From positions 34,627,790 through 34,691,789 of the forward strand of contig NC_067282.1 in assembly GCF_020740795.1 (NCBI RefSeq): a DNA stretch of 64,000 nt, given 5' to 3'. Positions within the stretch are counted from its first letter, which is position 1. Each line of letters begins with the position of its first letter. Origin of the DNA: Apus apus (taxonomy: Eukaryota > Chordata > Aves > Apodiformes > Apodidae). The translations under genes were made by a program, and so were the position numbers. Positions 1-12,950 of this stretch are shown here, in pieces. The notes below the pieces were generated by a model that did no database searches, had not been told where the DNA came from, and was given only the letters and a program-made list of their open reading frames with translations.

Positions 1-31
1 AAAAAAAAAAAAGTAAGGAAAAAAAAAAAAA
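1..31. repeat. A-rich tract at the window edge
   Basis: Two long A runs are separated by a short GTAAGG. It may be the tail of an element lying outside the window, but nothing else identifies it. Confidence 0.7.
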
Positions 32-1506
32 GTTGGGAAAGACAAAAAGGCACAAACACAACAGAACCTTTTACTCCCAAGAGTGCCCTCAGGCAAGGGA
101 CATGTCAGCTTGTTTGTTTGTCATACAAATCTTTCCCATAACTCAACTATTAGGACAGAAGATTCTACAATTTATTTTCAGTTAAATTAATGTCAGTACA
201 TCTTTACTGCTGATGATATTATAATATCATAAACATCTAAGGACAACTGCTTTCAGTTTTATTGACAGAAGTAGTGCGAAATAGAAGCAGCTATTTGCAG
301 CAGCAAATCAGTAACGCTTTCTAAAGGAAGTGTAGTGAATGTGAGCCTTTTCTTTTAGCTTAGCTAACAGAAGAAACAAAGCAAAAAACAAAACAAAACC
401 TGGCCACACAAGTTTTGCATCTTGATGTATAATTAACTTGATTAATTAGCAGTATGCTTAACTGTAACATGTAGATTAGTTAATTGAGGGAAAAAATCCA
501 CTAAAATTATCTGTATCTGATACTTCTGTGGGAAAACAACCCCCCTCCCCAATTTATCAAAGTAATTGAAGCAGCAGAAGAGATAAAAAATGTGTCATCA
601 CCATAAACTGATATAGAAATTAATCTGCTTGAGAGCTCAACGTGCTATGCTGATCACTACCTAGCTAAATTCAAACATGCATTCACATTATTTGTGACAT
701 ATACTCCACACATCTGAAGACCATAATGTATACCAACTCTTCATCTGTCTGCTCTAACAATATTGATAGAGGTTTGCTAATTAGTCTTTGTTTGAAATAC
801 AGCAATAAAGTTAGAAACACTGACATTTACAATTAAAACACATCTTGTTAAATTCAACCACACCTGTTAATGCCAGGTGTGGTTACACTGGTCCTAATGA
901 AAATGTACCAGAGACTCTACTCTCCACTTTGTGGTGCTAGTGAGTCAGCATCGAAACGTCTAAATATTTTGATTGAAAGTATCTTACTTGAAAATAAAGA
1001 AATAAATCATCCACTGCAACAGACTACTTTTTCAGTATATGTCTAAACCAAATTAGAGCAATGTTTCAGTGTAGCAGCCAAGTGTATTTGCATACTTAAT
1101 TTTAAATAATTTACATTACCTTTTACCGGGATACTTTTACTCTGGCTGGTACAGTAGAATTCATAAATTATTGATTGCAGATTAAATAATTGTTGTGCTC
1201 ACCTGTAATAAGAAAACAAATATTCTGTTTTCAGTATCACAGTGTGCACTTTTGCTGACATGGTAGTCAATGGTAAACCTCTATCTGATTTCAGAAAGAA
1301 GGTAATTCCCCATGTTGAAATTTGCCTGTCTCCTAGACTTTCCTTTCTAATGAATTGCACGTTTATTCAAGGCAGATTACTCAGACCTGTTTATTTGACT
1401 GCAGATAAACAACATATAATTTGAAGTGAATTGTAATTTATGCTTTCACAAAGAATGTTGAATGGACAGCAGAAATGATGCAAAAAAAGCTTCTGATATT
1501 TTTATA
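32..1506. other. Intergenic DNA, no gene seen
   Basis: AT-rich sequence without convincing coding potential. The only notable structure is the inverted repeat at 856-884, listed separately. Confidence 0.7.
856..884. repeat. Perfect 11-bp inverted repeat with E-box / T-box-like half-sites
   Basis: AACCACACCTG and CAGGTGTGGTT flank a 7-nt spacer. Each arm contains an E-box of the CACCTG/CAGGTG type (bound by ZEB and Snail factors) and resembles a T-box half-site (AGGTGTG). The symmetry is seen directly; binding is inference. Confidence 0.6.
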
Positions 1507-1580
1507 AGAAGGGAGGGAGAAGGGAGAAAGGAAGAGAGGGAGGGAAGGAGGCAAGGAGGCAAGGGAGGAAAGAAAGGAAA
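1507..1580. repeat. GA-rich low-complexity tract
   Basis: Purine-only imperfect GGGA/GGAA/GGCA repeats lie directly upstream of the CR1 pieces. No coding role; the open frame through it is a consequence of composition. Confidence 0.8.
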
Positions 1581-1589
1581 AGTCTGTTT

Positions 1590-1752
1590 CAGGGAGGTGG
1601 CTCCATCCTTGGAGGTATTCAAAAGCTGTGTAGATTTGGTACTTCAGTACATGCTCCAGTGGCCAAGGTTGTTGTATGGTGGGGTTTTTTTTGTTTGTTT
1701 TGGTATTTTGTGTTGACAGTTGAACTCTGTGATCTTAGGGGTCCTTTCCAAC
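1590..1752 (+). mobile_element. CR1 LINE, 3'-terminal fragment
   Basis: The sequence resembles the end of CR1: a last ORF2 portion (ggaggtattcaaaagctgtg, where CR1 normally has GGAGGTGTTCAAG) and a 3' UTR ending gggtcctttccaacc. It is interrupted by a T/G-rich stretch near 1680-1705. The octamer tail is missing because a second CR1 end begins directly after it. Confidence 0.75.
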
Positions 1753-1851
1753 CATATAAACTATAGTAGTACCTAAAAAGGTTTGACCAGATGATTCTTT
1801 AGGTCACTTCCAACTTGGCATTCTATGATTCTATGATTCTGTGATTCTGTA
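1753..1851 (+). mobile_element. CR1 LINE, short 3' end with octamer tail
   Basis: About 100 bp of CR1 3' UTR ending in the diagnostic tail of ATTCTATG/ATTCTGTG octamers (1820-1851). It is severely 5'-truncated, as CR1 copies usually are. It shares a block (ataaactatagtagtacc) with the CR1 at 36170-36614, so both belong to the same subfamily. Confidence 0.85.
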
Positions 1852-4744
1852 TCACTATTTGCCTCTCTGTTTATGAATAATCTTTGTTCCCTTTATGTGA
1901 TCAGGTCTGAACACTAACTATTGTTTTTCTTTTTGGTCCACTGACTGGAAGGAGAACATGTGTATTAGAATCTGTCAGAAAGCATCCACAGTGCCAACTC
2001 CAAATGAGCTTACTGAAAAATAATAATTTCAACAAACAGAGTAGAGAGATTAAATATTAATCTGAAAATGAACTTTCATTTCTTAGTAAAGGCTATATAC
2101 TTTGTGTGTGTGGACATTTAGTAATGTATTGCTGGTTGGCCAGTTGTAACTTTGTATTATTTCTTATTTTAAACTCTTCAAGGTAGACAGGATAGACAAC
2201 AATTTGGTCTCTTTCAGGTCTTTCAAAATCCTCCTGTGAATCTACTCTGTATTTTTTACAATTTTTCTTTTATGCACTACTGTATGATAAGTGGCTTTTC
2301 AGAAGTTTGAGCCTGATTCCCAGGGTACTGGAGCCAGTTGTTTGAGACACTTACTGTTTACTACAAGACAATAAACAATGGCCCCTGTTTGTGAACTGTT
2401 TGCCATAAGTGCTGTAAATAATAGAGTTTGGTATATGAAATGCTTAAGAATAGTCATAAGGTACAATTTTGAATTTGCCTCTCTCATTGGTTAAAAAAAA
2501 CCCAAACAAACAAAAAACCTGAAAGAAGTTGTTCTTCAAATTTTATTAATTAACTAAATGAGTTCCTCTGTAACTTCAGTTGCTTGGGGACTTCTTAGAT
2601 TTTTGTATCACACGGGCTAAATAATAACAAGATGATCATTCAGGTGAAGGCTTAAATCTGCCTGTGCTTCAATGTGCCTTTACTGGGAAAACTCCACAAG
2701 TGGTTACTTGGTAAAGTTCTGCAATAGAGCAGAATCAGTATTACAGCCATAATACCATCAAGGCAATTTGTCTGCTGAAGTGAACGCTACACTAACATGA
2801 CCACAGCCTTTAAAGATCAGAGACAATGATCAGGAACACCACTTTGAGAAAAGAAAATAGCAAAGCAGTTTCAAATGCACTTCTTCAGCAGTTTTCTATA
2901 TGATTATGTCTTGTAATAAGAGCTCAGTAGTGTCTGAATTCAGACATTTTGGTGACCTAATATATTTCTTATAGCTTAGGTCAGCGACCTAAGCTATATG
3001 ACCACCTATTATCAGTGATTTTTATCTTTCTTTTGGTCCTATGTGGTCTTCTCCAATATACAGGGTTTTGATAGACATTCATCGCTGTAGCATGAAAACA
3101 CCTAATATTAGTGTACCAAGCAGTACAAACGAATCTATTTTAATTTTGCTCTGCCATCCTTGCTTCAAAGAGAAAAGTGTGAGCTGTTTTGTCTTAATTA
3201 ATTAAAATTACCTACATATAAATTTTGCTATATATTGCCATTAAAGCCAGCTAAGTTAAGAGAAACGCCTTGCATCTAAAGCAGAAACTTGCTGAAGTAT
3301 AAAATGGTCATTGTTTCTCATGGGATTTCATTCCACTGTATAGAGTCTGTCCACTGAAGGTCCCTATCCAGACCAAATGTATTTATGGCAGACTGGTCTA
3401 CTGGGACAAAAAAAGTAAAGTTGTCAAGCAGAATCGTCACAAAAGGACTCTGCCTTTGCAATACATTGAATCATTAAGCACCTTGAGATAAGGGTGAGAT
3501 ATTGAACTTGACTGATACACCCCGAGACAGAGTTCCTCTTCTCACACATCAGGCAGCAGCCAGACTTAGTGAGGAGTTGTACTGCATCACCCTGTCACCT
3601 TGAGTTCCCTATGCAGTCAGGGTGTATAGCTTCACAACTGTGGAAATGAGGATATAACTGGTGCTAGGTCATCAGTCACTCTAACAAAATGGCATACTCT
3701 TGAGCCTCAATGTGTTTTACATACTCTTAATTTAGCATGTAAACTAAGTAGTTCATTTAAAAGTAAATTTTACTTATTCAGTAAAAGTTTAAATGCTCCA
3801 CAAAGCACTCAATTTAGGTGTAATAGGAGTTACTACATGATATTAAGAGTTATTAAGAGACATGGAAGTAAAAAAAGGATAAAAGTCAATTACATTGTTC
3901 TTACACCTGCATAAATATATTTAAAATAATGATGCTGTCGAAGGAATGTAACTGATTCATTTGCTCCAAATTAAACACCCGTAGTGTAAAACAAATCCAA
4001 ATTTAAAATATTACCCATCTTAATATAGTACACCCCCCTTTACACACTATAGTGGACACATTTAGTAGAATAGGCAACTGGCAGAATTTAGCTCTTTAAA
4101 TACTTAATGGTTGTGCACATTAAATAAAAACAGTGTGCAACATATATTTTGTAGTGATTTATTTGTAATTCAGATGTTATCTCTTGATGTACGTAAAGCT
4201 GTTATTTCTGCTAACAATTTATGATATTATGATAAAAGAGAACATTGTAGCAATTTATTTATCTTAATTGATAAATTCCTTAGGGAAGCAGCCATGAATA
4301 CACTTTCTTACATAAAACTAAAAACTGTATTGCTCCCTAATAGATAAAACTTAACAATAGAAATTCTAACTTGGATTTATATCTGAACTGACTTGTTTTC
4401 TGTTTCCCTTTCTTTCTCCACTTCTTATGTAGGTAATCCAACAATATGTTTTGGTTTGGTTTGGTTTGAAGTGATCTTATGTACTCATAAATACAATGCC
4501 TTAAAGGACCTAATTTCCAGGACATGGATGCTATGCAATTTTAAAAATCAAGTCTCTTTAAAATGTCTTTATGAAAGACAGATAAATTAATTAAGCATTT
4601 TTGTGATCTCAAGGATACAGTACTTCACATTATAATTTTAGGATAATTTTTTGGTTTTGCAGCAGGTTAGAGGATTTGTCTAATGTTAATTTTGAACCTT
4701 GGTTTCTGAGGTTTTATAGCACTAGATTTTGACTAATCTTTTAT
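1852..4744. other. Intergenic DNA, no gene seen
   Basis: AT-rich unique-looking sequence with no coding potential. It contains the inverted repeat at 2970-2998 and a small GGTTT pentamer run near 4450. Confidence 0.65.
2970..2998. repeat. Perfect 13-bp inverted repeat with nuclear-receptor-like half-sites
   Basis: TATAGCTTAGGTC and its complement flank a 3-nt centre. The core AGGTCA-G-CGACCT is one base from an IR-1 nuclear-receptor element. A third half-site, TGACCTAA, lies at 2953-2960. The palindrome is seen directly; receptor binding is inference. Confidence 0.6.
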
Positions 4745-5370
4745 GACAAGACTGTAAAGACAACAGTTCGCCTGCAGAAAGGGGGATGTATAGCAGTACT
4801 ATCCCAGGAGCAAACAGATAAGGGAATTATGACTTTAGAAACATAATTTACTCGCTTGCTGGCCCCTGGCTCTAAGTGGGGGGAGGGTTAAAACTCCTAC
4901 TGCTCTGTGCTGGCAGCCAACTGTCAGGTCAGCTCATCTCAGATGGCCTATGTGTTGGAAGGGATGAAGCCAAAGCCCTGTATATCCCTGGGTGCTGGCT
5001 GCCAATGCCCCATTAGGATGGGGACCAGTGACCCCACACAGGCTTCTGTCATCACTCTCCAACTTTCACTGTGACCTGCAGTCCCACCAGCTTATGCCAG
5101 GAAGCAAGCCCTCAAGTCTATCTTATTTTCCTGTACACTGGAGATAAGAGCATTTGACAACCCTGTTTGCCCATTGCGCCACTGAAACCAGTGTTGAGGC
5201 CTCAATTTAGTAGGCAAACAAGGCAAAACCAGGCAAAGCAATCACCTACCGCCCCATTAACCAGCTGAAGCTAGACTAGACACATCAGGCAAAGACTCTC
5301 ATCTAGCAATTGCCATAAGCATTTGCAAATTCATCAGAACTGGGGCCCTCCCCAGGTTCTCGCCATCAGA
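4745..5370. other. GC-richer patch of unknown origin
   Basis: About 600 bp of clearly higher GC content than the flanks on both sides, with many CC/GG dinucleotides and no long open frame. It does not match CR1 as I know it. A decayed LTR or another old insertion is possible but unproven. Confidence 0.4.
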
Positions 5371-7077
5371 AAATGAAAGGGAGCTTCATACAAATAAATG
5401 GGTTGTGCTGCATCTACAGACATGTCAAACTGAAAAGCTCATGTTCTAGACACCCATGCCTTGGTGCTAATTGGTATGTTTTTCTTTAAAAAGTGAAGAT
5501 TCTAACCTTTTACTTGACAGATATGTGGGTAAAATGCCACATAACATTTTGAAAGCTTATCTATAGCCTGCTGTTTATGAGTCGTGTTTATGTTGGAGCC
5601 CACACAGGAGTATACAAATGAAAAGGGTTAGCAGGAACAAAACAGAATGGTTGGTTTCCAACAGATGTGTAAAATAGCAAAGAAAGGTTTTCACTTACAA
5701 AAAGTCTAAAGATGTTGCTCCCTTTTAAAAGCAACCATACAAATGCGACACTTGAATCAAAAGATTTTTCTAATGTCATTATTTATTCCCAGTCATGTCC
5801 CTGGATTTTTGGGGTGGAGAGTAGAGACAGTTTCATTACGTGTTTCTTTGTTTTGCAGGTTTTCCTCTCTTTTCAATTTTAGGAAATTGCAGCTCAGAGA
5901 GTGTAAATGGTATTCCATTTCTCTGTGAGATTTAGCAACAGAATTGTTTAAAGTGTTGCAATCAGTCCTGTTTAAAGTAAAGCTACTAACTGCATAACTG
6001 AATAAGGGAATACTTTGGAAACAAAAGGGCTGCATAACAGGCAAATTTAGCTTGCAGAATCTTTAGTATGCAGTGTGTGAGAAATTTCATAAACCCCAGG
6101 GAGAGTTTGCAATATTGTCGGTGGGTGCAAAACGCTAAGTTTGAAAAACTAAAATGACAAAAATATGTAAATAACTGACAATCAGGAAGCTGGCTTAATT
6201 CCTTTTTTGTTGGTGGTGGTGTTATTTTTTGTTTTGTTTCCAGTAGGAACTTTATCTCCCATAAATTTATACACACAGATTACTTTGCACTTACAGTTTA
6301 GCTTTAGTCTTTTCTGGAGACTAAGCACTGCACTTGGAAACCAGAAGTTTCAAAGATGATATCTTCATCCCTCCTGGGGAGTAACTATAAGAATACTGTC
6401 AGAAGTTAATTTATGTGACTGTAATATTTTACACCTAAGTTATTTTGGAGTCTTTCTCAATCCTCTGCTTCCGGTCACTATTTGTAGGTGGCAGCACCAG
6501 CTCTGAATTTCCACAAAGACATTGGTCTTGCCTTCACAAGCAAACTGATGACCTGTCTGACCTGATGCTACAGCCTTCAACCTCGAGAGGAAAAAATGAT
6601 GCATTGAACTCTGCCACAATTTCTTGGCTACTGCAGGCAAACATTAGCTCTGAAACAGTTATAATACTGAAACACTAGAAGAGAGTGAACAATAACATCC
6701 TATCATTCCATAAGAAGCAACACCCTGATCCTTAAAATTTGAGAGAATGTTTTGAATAAGTGATTCAAACCTCCTGCAGCTTGAAGGTGTGAAATGTGGG
6801 AAGCCTGCGATGTTCCAGTTAAAAAATTTATTGCCACTGTTGTGCTAGCCAGAAATTCAGCTTGGCTCAATTATATCAGCCTGCTCTCAATGATATTGTA
6901 ACTTAGAAGGTGTAACTATTTTCTTTTTAAAGGAGTTCCAGTGACATACTATATTGAGATTTCAGTGAATTCCAAATGATTAATTATTTTAATAATATTT
7001 AATATCTCTTAATATTATTAGAGATACTTCTGCCTAAGAAACATGAGAAATGTCCAGCAGCTTCCTGAGACTGTTCG
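5371..7077. other. Intergenic DNA, nothing recognised
   Basis: AT-rich, with only short random open frames on both strands. Confidence 0.65.
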
Positions 7078-7793
7078 CAGAATCACAGAATCCTAGGGGC
7101 TGGAAGGGACCTCTAAAGATCATCGAGTCCAACTGCCCTGACAGAGCAGGATCACCTAGGGTGCATCACACAGGAACGTGTCCAGGTAGGTTTTGAATGT
7201 CCCCAGCGAAGGAGACTCCACAAGCTCTCTGGGCAGCCTGTTCCAGTGCTCTGTCACTCTCACAGTAAAGAAGTTCTTCCTGATATTCACATGGAACCTT
7301 CTATGCTCCAGTTTGCATCCATCCCCTTGTCCTATCACTGGACATCACTGAAAAAAGCCTGGCTCCATCCCCCTGACACTCACTCTTTACATATTTGTAA
7401 ATATTGATGAGGTCACCCCTCAGTCTCCTTTTCTCCAAGCTAAAGAGGCCCAGCTCCCTTAGCCTTTCCTCATAAGGGAGATGTTCCACTCCCTAAATCA
7501 TCTTTGTGGCTCTGCGCTGGACTCTTTCAAGCAGTTCCCTGTCCTTCCTGAACTGAGGGGCCCAGAACTGGACACAATATTCCAGATGTGGCCTCACCAA
7601 GGCAGAATAGAGGGGGAGGCGAACCTCTCTTGACCTACTAACCACACCCTTTCTAATACACCCCAGGATGCCATTGGCCTTCTTGGCCACAAGGGCACAT
7701 TGCTGGCTCATGGTCATCCTCCTGTCCACCAGGACCCCCTGGTCCCTTTCTCCTACACTGCTCTCCAGCAGGTCAGCCCCCAACCTGTACTGT
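7078..7793 (-). mobile_element. CR1 LINE, 5'-truncated copy
   Basis: On the minus strand this is the C-terminal part of CR1 ORF2 and the 3' UTR. The 3' end is at 7078, where cagaatcacagaatcc is the complement of the octamer tail. The 5' truncation is near 7793. The minus-strand frames at 7493-7783, 7301-7489 and 7156-7338 together give the CR1 ORF2 C-terminus ([36 protein letters not shown]), but in different frames, so it is frameshifted and dead. Confidence 0.95.
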
Positions 7794-10700
7794 TGGGTCA
7801 GTAATCTTGTTTGTTATGTCCTTCTGTCTGACTAGGTTTTTTAATGAAGAGAAAGATAAAGATTCATTCCATACCTAACCTCACTCTGCATAACTTTAAA
7901 GTCTGCTTGGTAGAGTAGCTTTCTTACAGTTCCATGCAGCACATGTGTGCACCCTTAGACTGCTCTCATGAAATACATTCATCAAGACTTTCATCAGGGC
8001 CCTAACTTTCTTTAACTTTCCTGACCTTTTGTATCATCAGATATGTTATTCTCAAAATGTTACTTCAATTTTGTCTTCCCCAAATCTGTCCTCTATCAGT
8101 ACTTTTCCAGTACTTCAGACTACACAATGCATATAACTTAGTCAGATCTTTGAGATGGATCTGCTTTTACCGTTTCCTTAATGCCAAGCACTACCAGCAC
8201 TCCCAGAAAAGGTTTAAGCCCCAAAGATCGTATTTTACTCCAAAACAAAGCTTCATAAAACATCCAAAGTGAGACAATAGAAACAGTGTAGATTAAAATC
8301 CCCTGGCTCATGCAGATGCAAGATGGCAGGTCTGCTTGTACATTTATACTCCTAGTTAAGCAGCTCCACAGGTTTGCAGAGGATTATGCACTGTCCCCTC
8401 CCAAAGCCCAAGAGAACATTTTCTTTCCTTCTCCTGTGAGACTTGAGCAGCAGTTCTGTTCCCTGTTTTTCTTCAGCACTTTCTAGAGTTTCTGCTCACT
8501 CTTGTTTTCTTTTTTCCCCTGCCTCCTCCTCCTTTTTTTATCCTGCGCTTCTCTGAGTTTCTTCACTTGTGCCATTCTCAGGAAAGGCACGATCTCCTCC
8601 CTTTCCAGAGTACAGCCTAATCTAGAGGTGAACATCTGTCCTATCCTGCCACATAAATTTAAAGGACACAAGAGACACTAACCCACAATAACTGCAGACA
8701 AACTAAACACCATCTACTAAACCAAGTATTTAATAAATTGTAATGACCTTTATACATTTCTAAACAAATATTTAAATAATAAGAATAATAAAGGGTGTGA
8801 GTGCTCAAATCCCTAACAAGCTTGTCAGAAATAATTCACAAAGCAGATTTTCATCTGTAAAGTACTTCAGTGAAACAAAATACATTGCTGAGCTCTGTAA
8901 GGTTTAATGCAATTTACCATTATGAAAAAAAAAACCACAACAAACCAGATTTAAGAAAAATCTATAAAATACTTGCTTCAGAAGTTTCGAAATGCTACAG
9001 AGAAAAATCTTTATTTGAAAATGCAAATATTTTCTATTATCTGTTACAAAATATTATGTTTGTATTTACAGAGTATATTCCTATCTCACTGGTAGTATCA
9101 GTGCATGAATTATGACAACATGTCAAGTTGCATCATATGATCATGTTACTGTGCTATAACATACCTCCAGGACTGGCAAAATGTTAAAATAAAATAGAAA
9201 AAAACCCAACCCAATAAATTCAATGTTCTAGGCTTTTTAAGAGGCTATGTAAGCAAACAAAGAGTCCACTTAACCATTATCTGAGTGTCTCTGTGTCATT
9301 CTGCCCAATAACTTTGTGACCTACTGGCTAATTTCAATCAAAATTTCCAAGTGGAATAGACATTTCAACAGTGATCATAGTTTAAATTTCATTTCAGTTG
9401 GTGGGTATGCATGGAAGAAAAATTGATACCCTAACAGAGAAGGAAAAATAGCCATTGTAACCTTCCAGGCAGCTGCTGCCTGGCCCAGCAGCACGTCCCT
9501 CTCAGCCAGCCATACACATCTGCAGGGTAACTGTCAGTGAAGACACAGGAGGAAGCTGGTAGTAGTGGCAGTAGGAAAATTAAAAGACACACGTGTAGGA
9601 AACCAGTTTCCATTAGTTCATTTGCTCTTAAATAAATTGCTTTTTTGTTTATTCATTAAGAAAACTTCTACTTAATCTGTTTGAAACACATGGGATTTGA
9701 TCTCCAAGTGCGTCCAGTGTTTTCACTGTAATGTAAGAAAAAAGTTTCTGTATTCTGTGCTAAACAGTCATAGTCATTACATACCTGAAAAGAGATGTGA
9801 GTATCCAAGTCCTAAGCCACTTATCTGTACCTAACAAGTCACCCTTTCTGTAAGCCTAATGAATCTTCCTTGTGTGTTTGTTTGTTTCCAAAATGACACA
9901 GGTGCAACGGTAAAGGTAACACTTCACAGCTAGACAGCAGAAGTAGATATCAACTGTTCCAGTGACAACTCCAGGCTTATCTCCTACTTGCTAATTCCCT
10001 TTGCCTGAAGTCCTATTTAAAAACAGCTTTATGCCCCACCTCGCCCTGTTCTCCTTTCTCTCTCTTCTTGGCTCCTGCCCCTCCATTTGTCCACTAACAT
10101 AATTTGCAGATCCTTCCCTTCTCTTGCCTTTACCTATTGTACTATGTAATTTCTTGTTCCTTTTCTCAGCAACTATCCTCTCTGCTAAGTGTCTTGCTGG
10201 TGTGGACTCACATTGAAATTGACATAAAACTGCTTACATGCAGAGAGACAAAACTAATTTTATCTATTGTTCTCTTGTTACTTTGAAACAATACTAATAA
10301 ATGGAAGAAATGTCCTTTTAATCTATGCAAGTTGTGCTACTTTGCTATTATGGGATGAATTAAATCACTGGAAAGGTTTCTATTGATTTAATTGAGTTTC
10401 TGGACAGTACTTCTCTTACGTTTCTCGAGATGTCGTAGAATTTCTAATTCTAATGGCAATTTTAACTAATTTTCCTAGTAATAAAAGTAAAGCTTGTCAT
10501 ACTATAATTCCTTGATCACCCTTTTAGCCCTCTTAAAGGACAAATAGATTTTGTACCTTTTAATCCTCCTCACACATAGTAACCGATCTTAATGACTGCA
10601 TATTTTTAACAGTTCATTTACCTCATTTTCGGATTCTGTAAGAAGGCTTGATGACTAGTATTTAGCTACATTCTTTTCACTCTTTAACAATCTCTCTGTT

Positions 10701-12919
10701 GACACCTCAGTATACACCCACATCTCATCTTTGTTACTAAAAAAAAAGTTGACCTGAGGAAATGTCTTAATTTGCTATGAGTACTAGAATACAGAAATAT
10801 AATTTCTCTGCAATACCATTTCTTTTATAGCCAGCCAGCTAATTGGCCTGCTGGTTCTGTTGTGGCTTCCTAATATTGGTAAGGAATATATTTGGTCTTT
10901 AGCAGGTAATTCACTCTCTCATTCTCTTATATATGGATTATTTTTTCCTCAAATTCCCTCCTTGGCTTTTCTAATTTTCCTTCTTTCTATTGTTTTCAAG
11001 GTGATTGGATTAGGGCTTTCTCAATGATACATTTTAGGCTGAAATAACTTAAATATAGAACCTTGACATTTAACTATACTGATATTTTCCTTGCCTTCGT
11101 ATTTTCTTTTATTTGTTTAGGGATATTTGTTCAGACTTTTGTGCTATGCTTAAATACCCTCCATGCTGAGACTAAAGATTTTCATTTCAACACTTCTGAT
11201 CGAGGATATTTCTTATTTATTGCCTTCTTTTTCTTCTTTTTTTTTTTTTTTTATAAATGGAAAGGTTTACTTGTCTTTGCTGAGGACAAAATACTAAACC
11301 ACTAGATTTTGTTCTGAACATTTCCCCACACAAGTCTGAACACTGTTCTAATATCTTAATGATTACAGCATTTTTTAAAAAGTTGGGTTTGAGGTATGTC
11401 CTGTTACTATCAGTTATTTTTGGTTGATATCAGACTACAGTTTCCAATAAGCAAACATTTCAAGTATCAGAAAGTAGTTTTCCAAAGCATAATTTAACTC
11501 CTCCATATACAGTTTATTGTTAGAGCTGTTATAATGGACTTTGCTCCTTTGTTGAACTTCCCCATGTGTTCTTCTCGATCTGCCAGACAGTATAAGCTTT
11601 CTATATGTCTATTCCTATTACTAAGGATTTGCATTTTATCTGTGTATTAGCCTCTCCACAGTATAGCTTTCTCACCAAGCTGTTAACAAGCATTTTTAAA
11701 TTTTGTTTTTACTTTGTTTCATTTTTTTCCCCAGTAAGTATACACTGTTCATCAAATACACAGTGACATGGCACAGCACGTAAGTATTACTGGCACGTAC
11801 TGGTATTCCCTTCATACGTTTGATTTCTGTCTGTTCTATGTGAAAAACACAGCAATTTCCTCATGAATGTATAGAAAATTAGGATGCCCGTCTAAGCTAC
11901 CAAATATGTAATGTGTGCTACGAATTTAACAGAAAATGCATTTTATATATACTGTAAAATCATCAAACAAGTAAAATATTCACTACTTGCACAGGTAGAT
12001 TAAAATCAATAAATGCCATTGTGTTGTTAGAAACTGTCTAATGTAAGAAACATTAGCCTGGCAGAGACATATATCCATATGTAGGCATAATTTTTTATCT
12101 GGCTTTTTCCAGTTAGGCACCTAAGTCTCTACTGGGTTTAAGCCACAATTTTTGTTAGGATGATACGATTTCCAATAAATTATTAGAACTGCTAATAATT
12201 AGCCATAATTGAGTATTAAAAAGTAGCTCTGTTGAAGTTAACACTAAAAACACAATTACTTGTAAAACAAGGGGTAAGTGTTTAATTTATGATCATCACC
12301 TGGTAGTCAGGCATAGGTTTGAGGATCTCATGCTAGTGAATCAGATTTTAATTTTTCACTAAGTATTCCTTGCATGTTGTTGGTATCAGTGGGATGCTGT
12401 AAGCTGCAAGATGTTGGGTTAAAAAAAGCAGACTTTATAAGCAAAGCTCCAGTTGCCTGGATAAAAGGTTATGTAGTTTTCCCCTTAATTCAGAGTTGCT
12501 ACTACTCATTTTACAAACTGCAGAGTGCCCTCAAATGTATCGACTTCATTATGGAGTCAGAGTATTTACTGTGTAATGCTGAGTCATATAAAAGAGAAAG
12601 GCATTCACTAGGCTGAAGAAAAAAGTGATGGACACACCAGCCTCCTGGGGAAAAAAAAAAAAAAAAAAAAGTAACATTAATCTTGGGTTTGGGGTGTTTT
12701 TTAAACATAAGTAAGCCATGAGAAACATTACCAGAAATATATTACATAGTATTTGTCACTGTAGTAGTGAAATTATTGTTTTACCCTGGGAGTGCTCTCC
12801 TGCTCCCTCAGAAAGTAGTTACCGAACGTGTACACACCTCGGCACACAGACACGTACATACCCCAAATGCAGCAGTATCTCTAGCACACTAGAGGGAGCC
12901 ATGACATAATTGCAACGAC

Positions 12920-12922
<3 letters not shown>
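7794..12922. other. Intergenic DNA with minor simple repeats
   Basis: No gene recognised. It contains a GC-rich 8-bp hairpin at 9465-9483 (CCAGGCAG, 3-nt loop, CTGCCTGG), a T16 run at 11237-11252 and an A20 run at 12651-12670. Confidence 0.65.

Positions 12923-12950
<28 letters not shown>
12923..12950. repeat. T28 homopolymer
   Basis: An uninterrupted run of 28 T flanked by C on both sides, about 800 bp upstream of the CpG island. Confidence 0.9.
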
